This document shows positions 4,967 through 5,140 of a stretch of DNA of 5,140 nt, one piece after another; the stretch's first letter is position 1; each line of letters opens with the position of its first letter. Under the pieces are notes generated by a model that was not told where the DNA came from, made no database searches, and was given only the letters and a program-made list of their open reading frames with translations. Both the position numbers and the translations under genes were made by a program. Origin of the DNA: Chloroflexota bacterium (GTDB lineage Bacteria; Chloroflexota; Chloroflexia; Thermomicrobiales; UBA6265); the NCBI GenBank assembly GCA_023415845.1, contig JAEZJB010000104.1, positions 1 through 5,140 on the forward strand. The letters run 5' to 3'.

Positions 4967-5140
4967 CTACATCTCTTCCCGCTCGTCGTCGTCGTTCACA
5001 ATCGCGTCGCCAACGTATTCGCTGGCGTCGGTGTCATCATCATCGTCATGATCCGGTTCGGTGTCCGAATCTTCCTCGTCCTCGATCTCATCGTCGTCTT
5101 CACCGAAGATGAAATCGCCTTCCTCACGCTGGAACAGGAG
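4967..5140 (-). CDS. C-terminal acidic tail of an unidentified protein (truncated by window edge)
   Basis: The last 57 codons of a minus-strand gene whose start lies beyond the window; the frame is open to base 5140 and stops at a TAG (4967-4969). The visible part begins LLFQREEGDFIFGEDDDE and continues as a strongly acidic stretch (residues 14-36 are mostly Asp/Glu, with a run of five Asp at 32-36), then EYVGDAIV and a final acidic NDDDEREEM. Such tails occur at the ends of many unrelated proteins, so the family cannot be named from this fragment. A clean terminator just downstream and third-position GC preference similar to the neighbouring genes support it as a real gene. The opposite-strand open frame over the same bases is arginine- and serine-rich and looks like its shadow. 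Confidence 0.7.
   Translation of the reverse strand, partial: LLFQREEGDFIFGEDDDEIEDEEDSDTEPDHDDDDDTDASEYVGDAIVNDDDEREEM

Noticed and set aside
4822..5112. Plus-strand 96-codon Arg/Ser-rich frame at the right end
   Set aside because: It is the complement of the acidic tail (Asp/Glu codons read in reverse) and crosses the terminator hairpin.
1..5140. CRISPR array, insertion sequence or prophage element
   Set aside because: No regularly spaced repeats, transposase or integrase motifs, or terminal inverted repeats with flanking duplications are visible.

Overview
The window is about 60% GC, bacterial, and gene-dense. It most resembles a Chloroflexota genome, perhaps a Thermomicrobia-like lineage. 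That placement is inference from three things: an actinobacterial/Chloroflexi-style PfkB adenosine kinase, a compact archaeal/Thermotoga-type S-adenosylhomocysteinase, and a DarA (PII-like c-di-AMP receptor) homologue beside a tiny SWIM zinc-finger protein. No marker here fixes the taxonomy.

Left part (1-3697, + strand): three genes in a row build an S-adenosylmethionine (SAM) cycle module. A 5'-truncated adenosine kinase (1-924) is followed by S-adenosylhomocysteinase (ahcY, 1006-2271) and methionine adenosyltransferase (metK, 2395-3624). MetK makes SAM; methyltransferases elsewhere turn it into S-adenosylhomocysteine (SAH); AhcY splits SAH into homocysteine and adenosine; the kinase removes adenosine as AMP, pulling a reversible reaction forward. 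The gaps before ahcY (81 nt) and metK (about 120 nt) carry hairpins, and both use a GGCGAC/GTCGCC stem. A perfect 18-bp intrinsic terminator (3656-3697) ends the unit.

Middle part (3698-4263): a separate + strand unit has an extended -10 promoter candidate and a 123-residue DarA/PstA-like PII-fold protein. It ends at a second 18-bp hairpin, probably a bidirectional terminator shared with a convergent gene.

Right part (4270-5140, - strand): a 91-residue SWIM zinc-finger protein (4270-4545) is preceded by a leader of about 250 nt. The leader has a sigma70-like promoter (4806-4836), a strong Shine-Dalgarno with a 46-codon small ORF, and an internal hairpin plus T-tract terminator (4674-4714) upstream of the SWIM start. 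This attenuator-like or small-RNA arrangement is the least explained part of the window. Beyond it, a 12-bp terminator (4897-4936) closes another - strand gene, of which only a very acidic 57-residue C-terminal tail (4967-5140) is inside the window.

Long antisense open frames across the SAM-cycle genes are by-products of codon usage and are not annotated.
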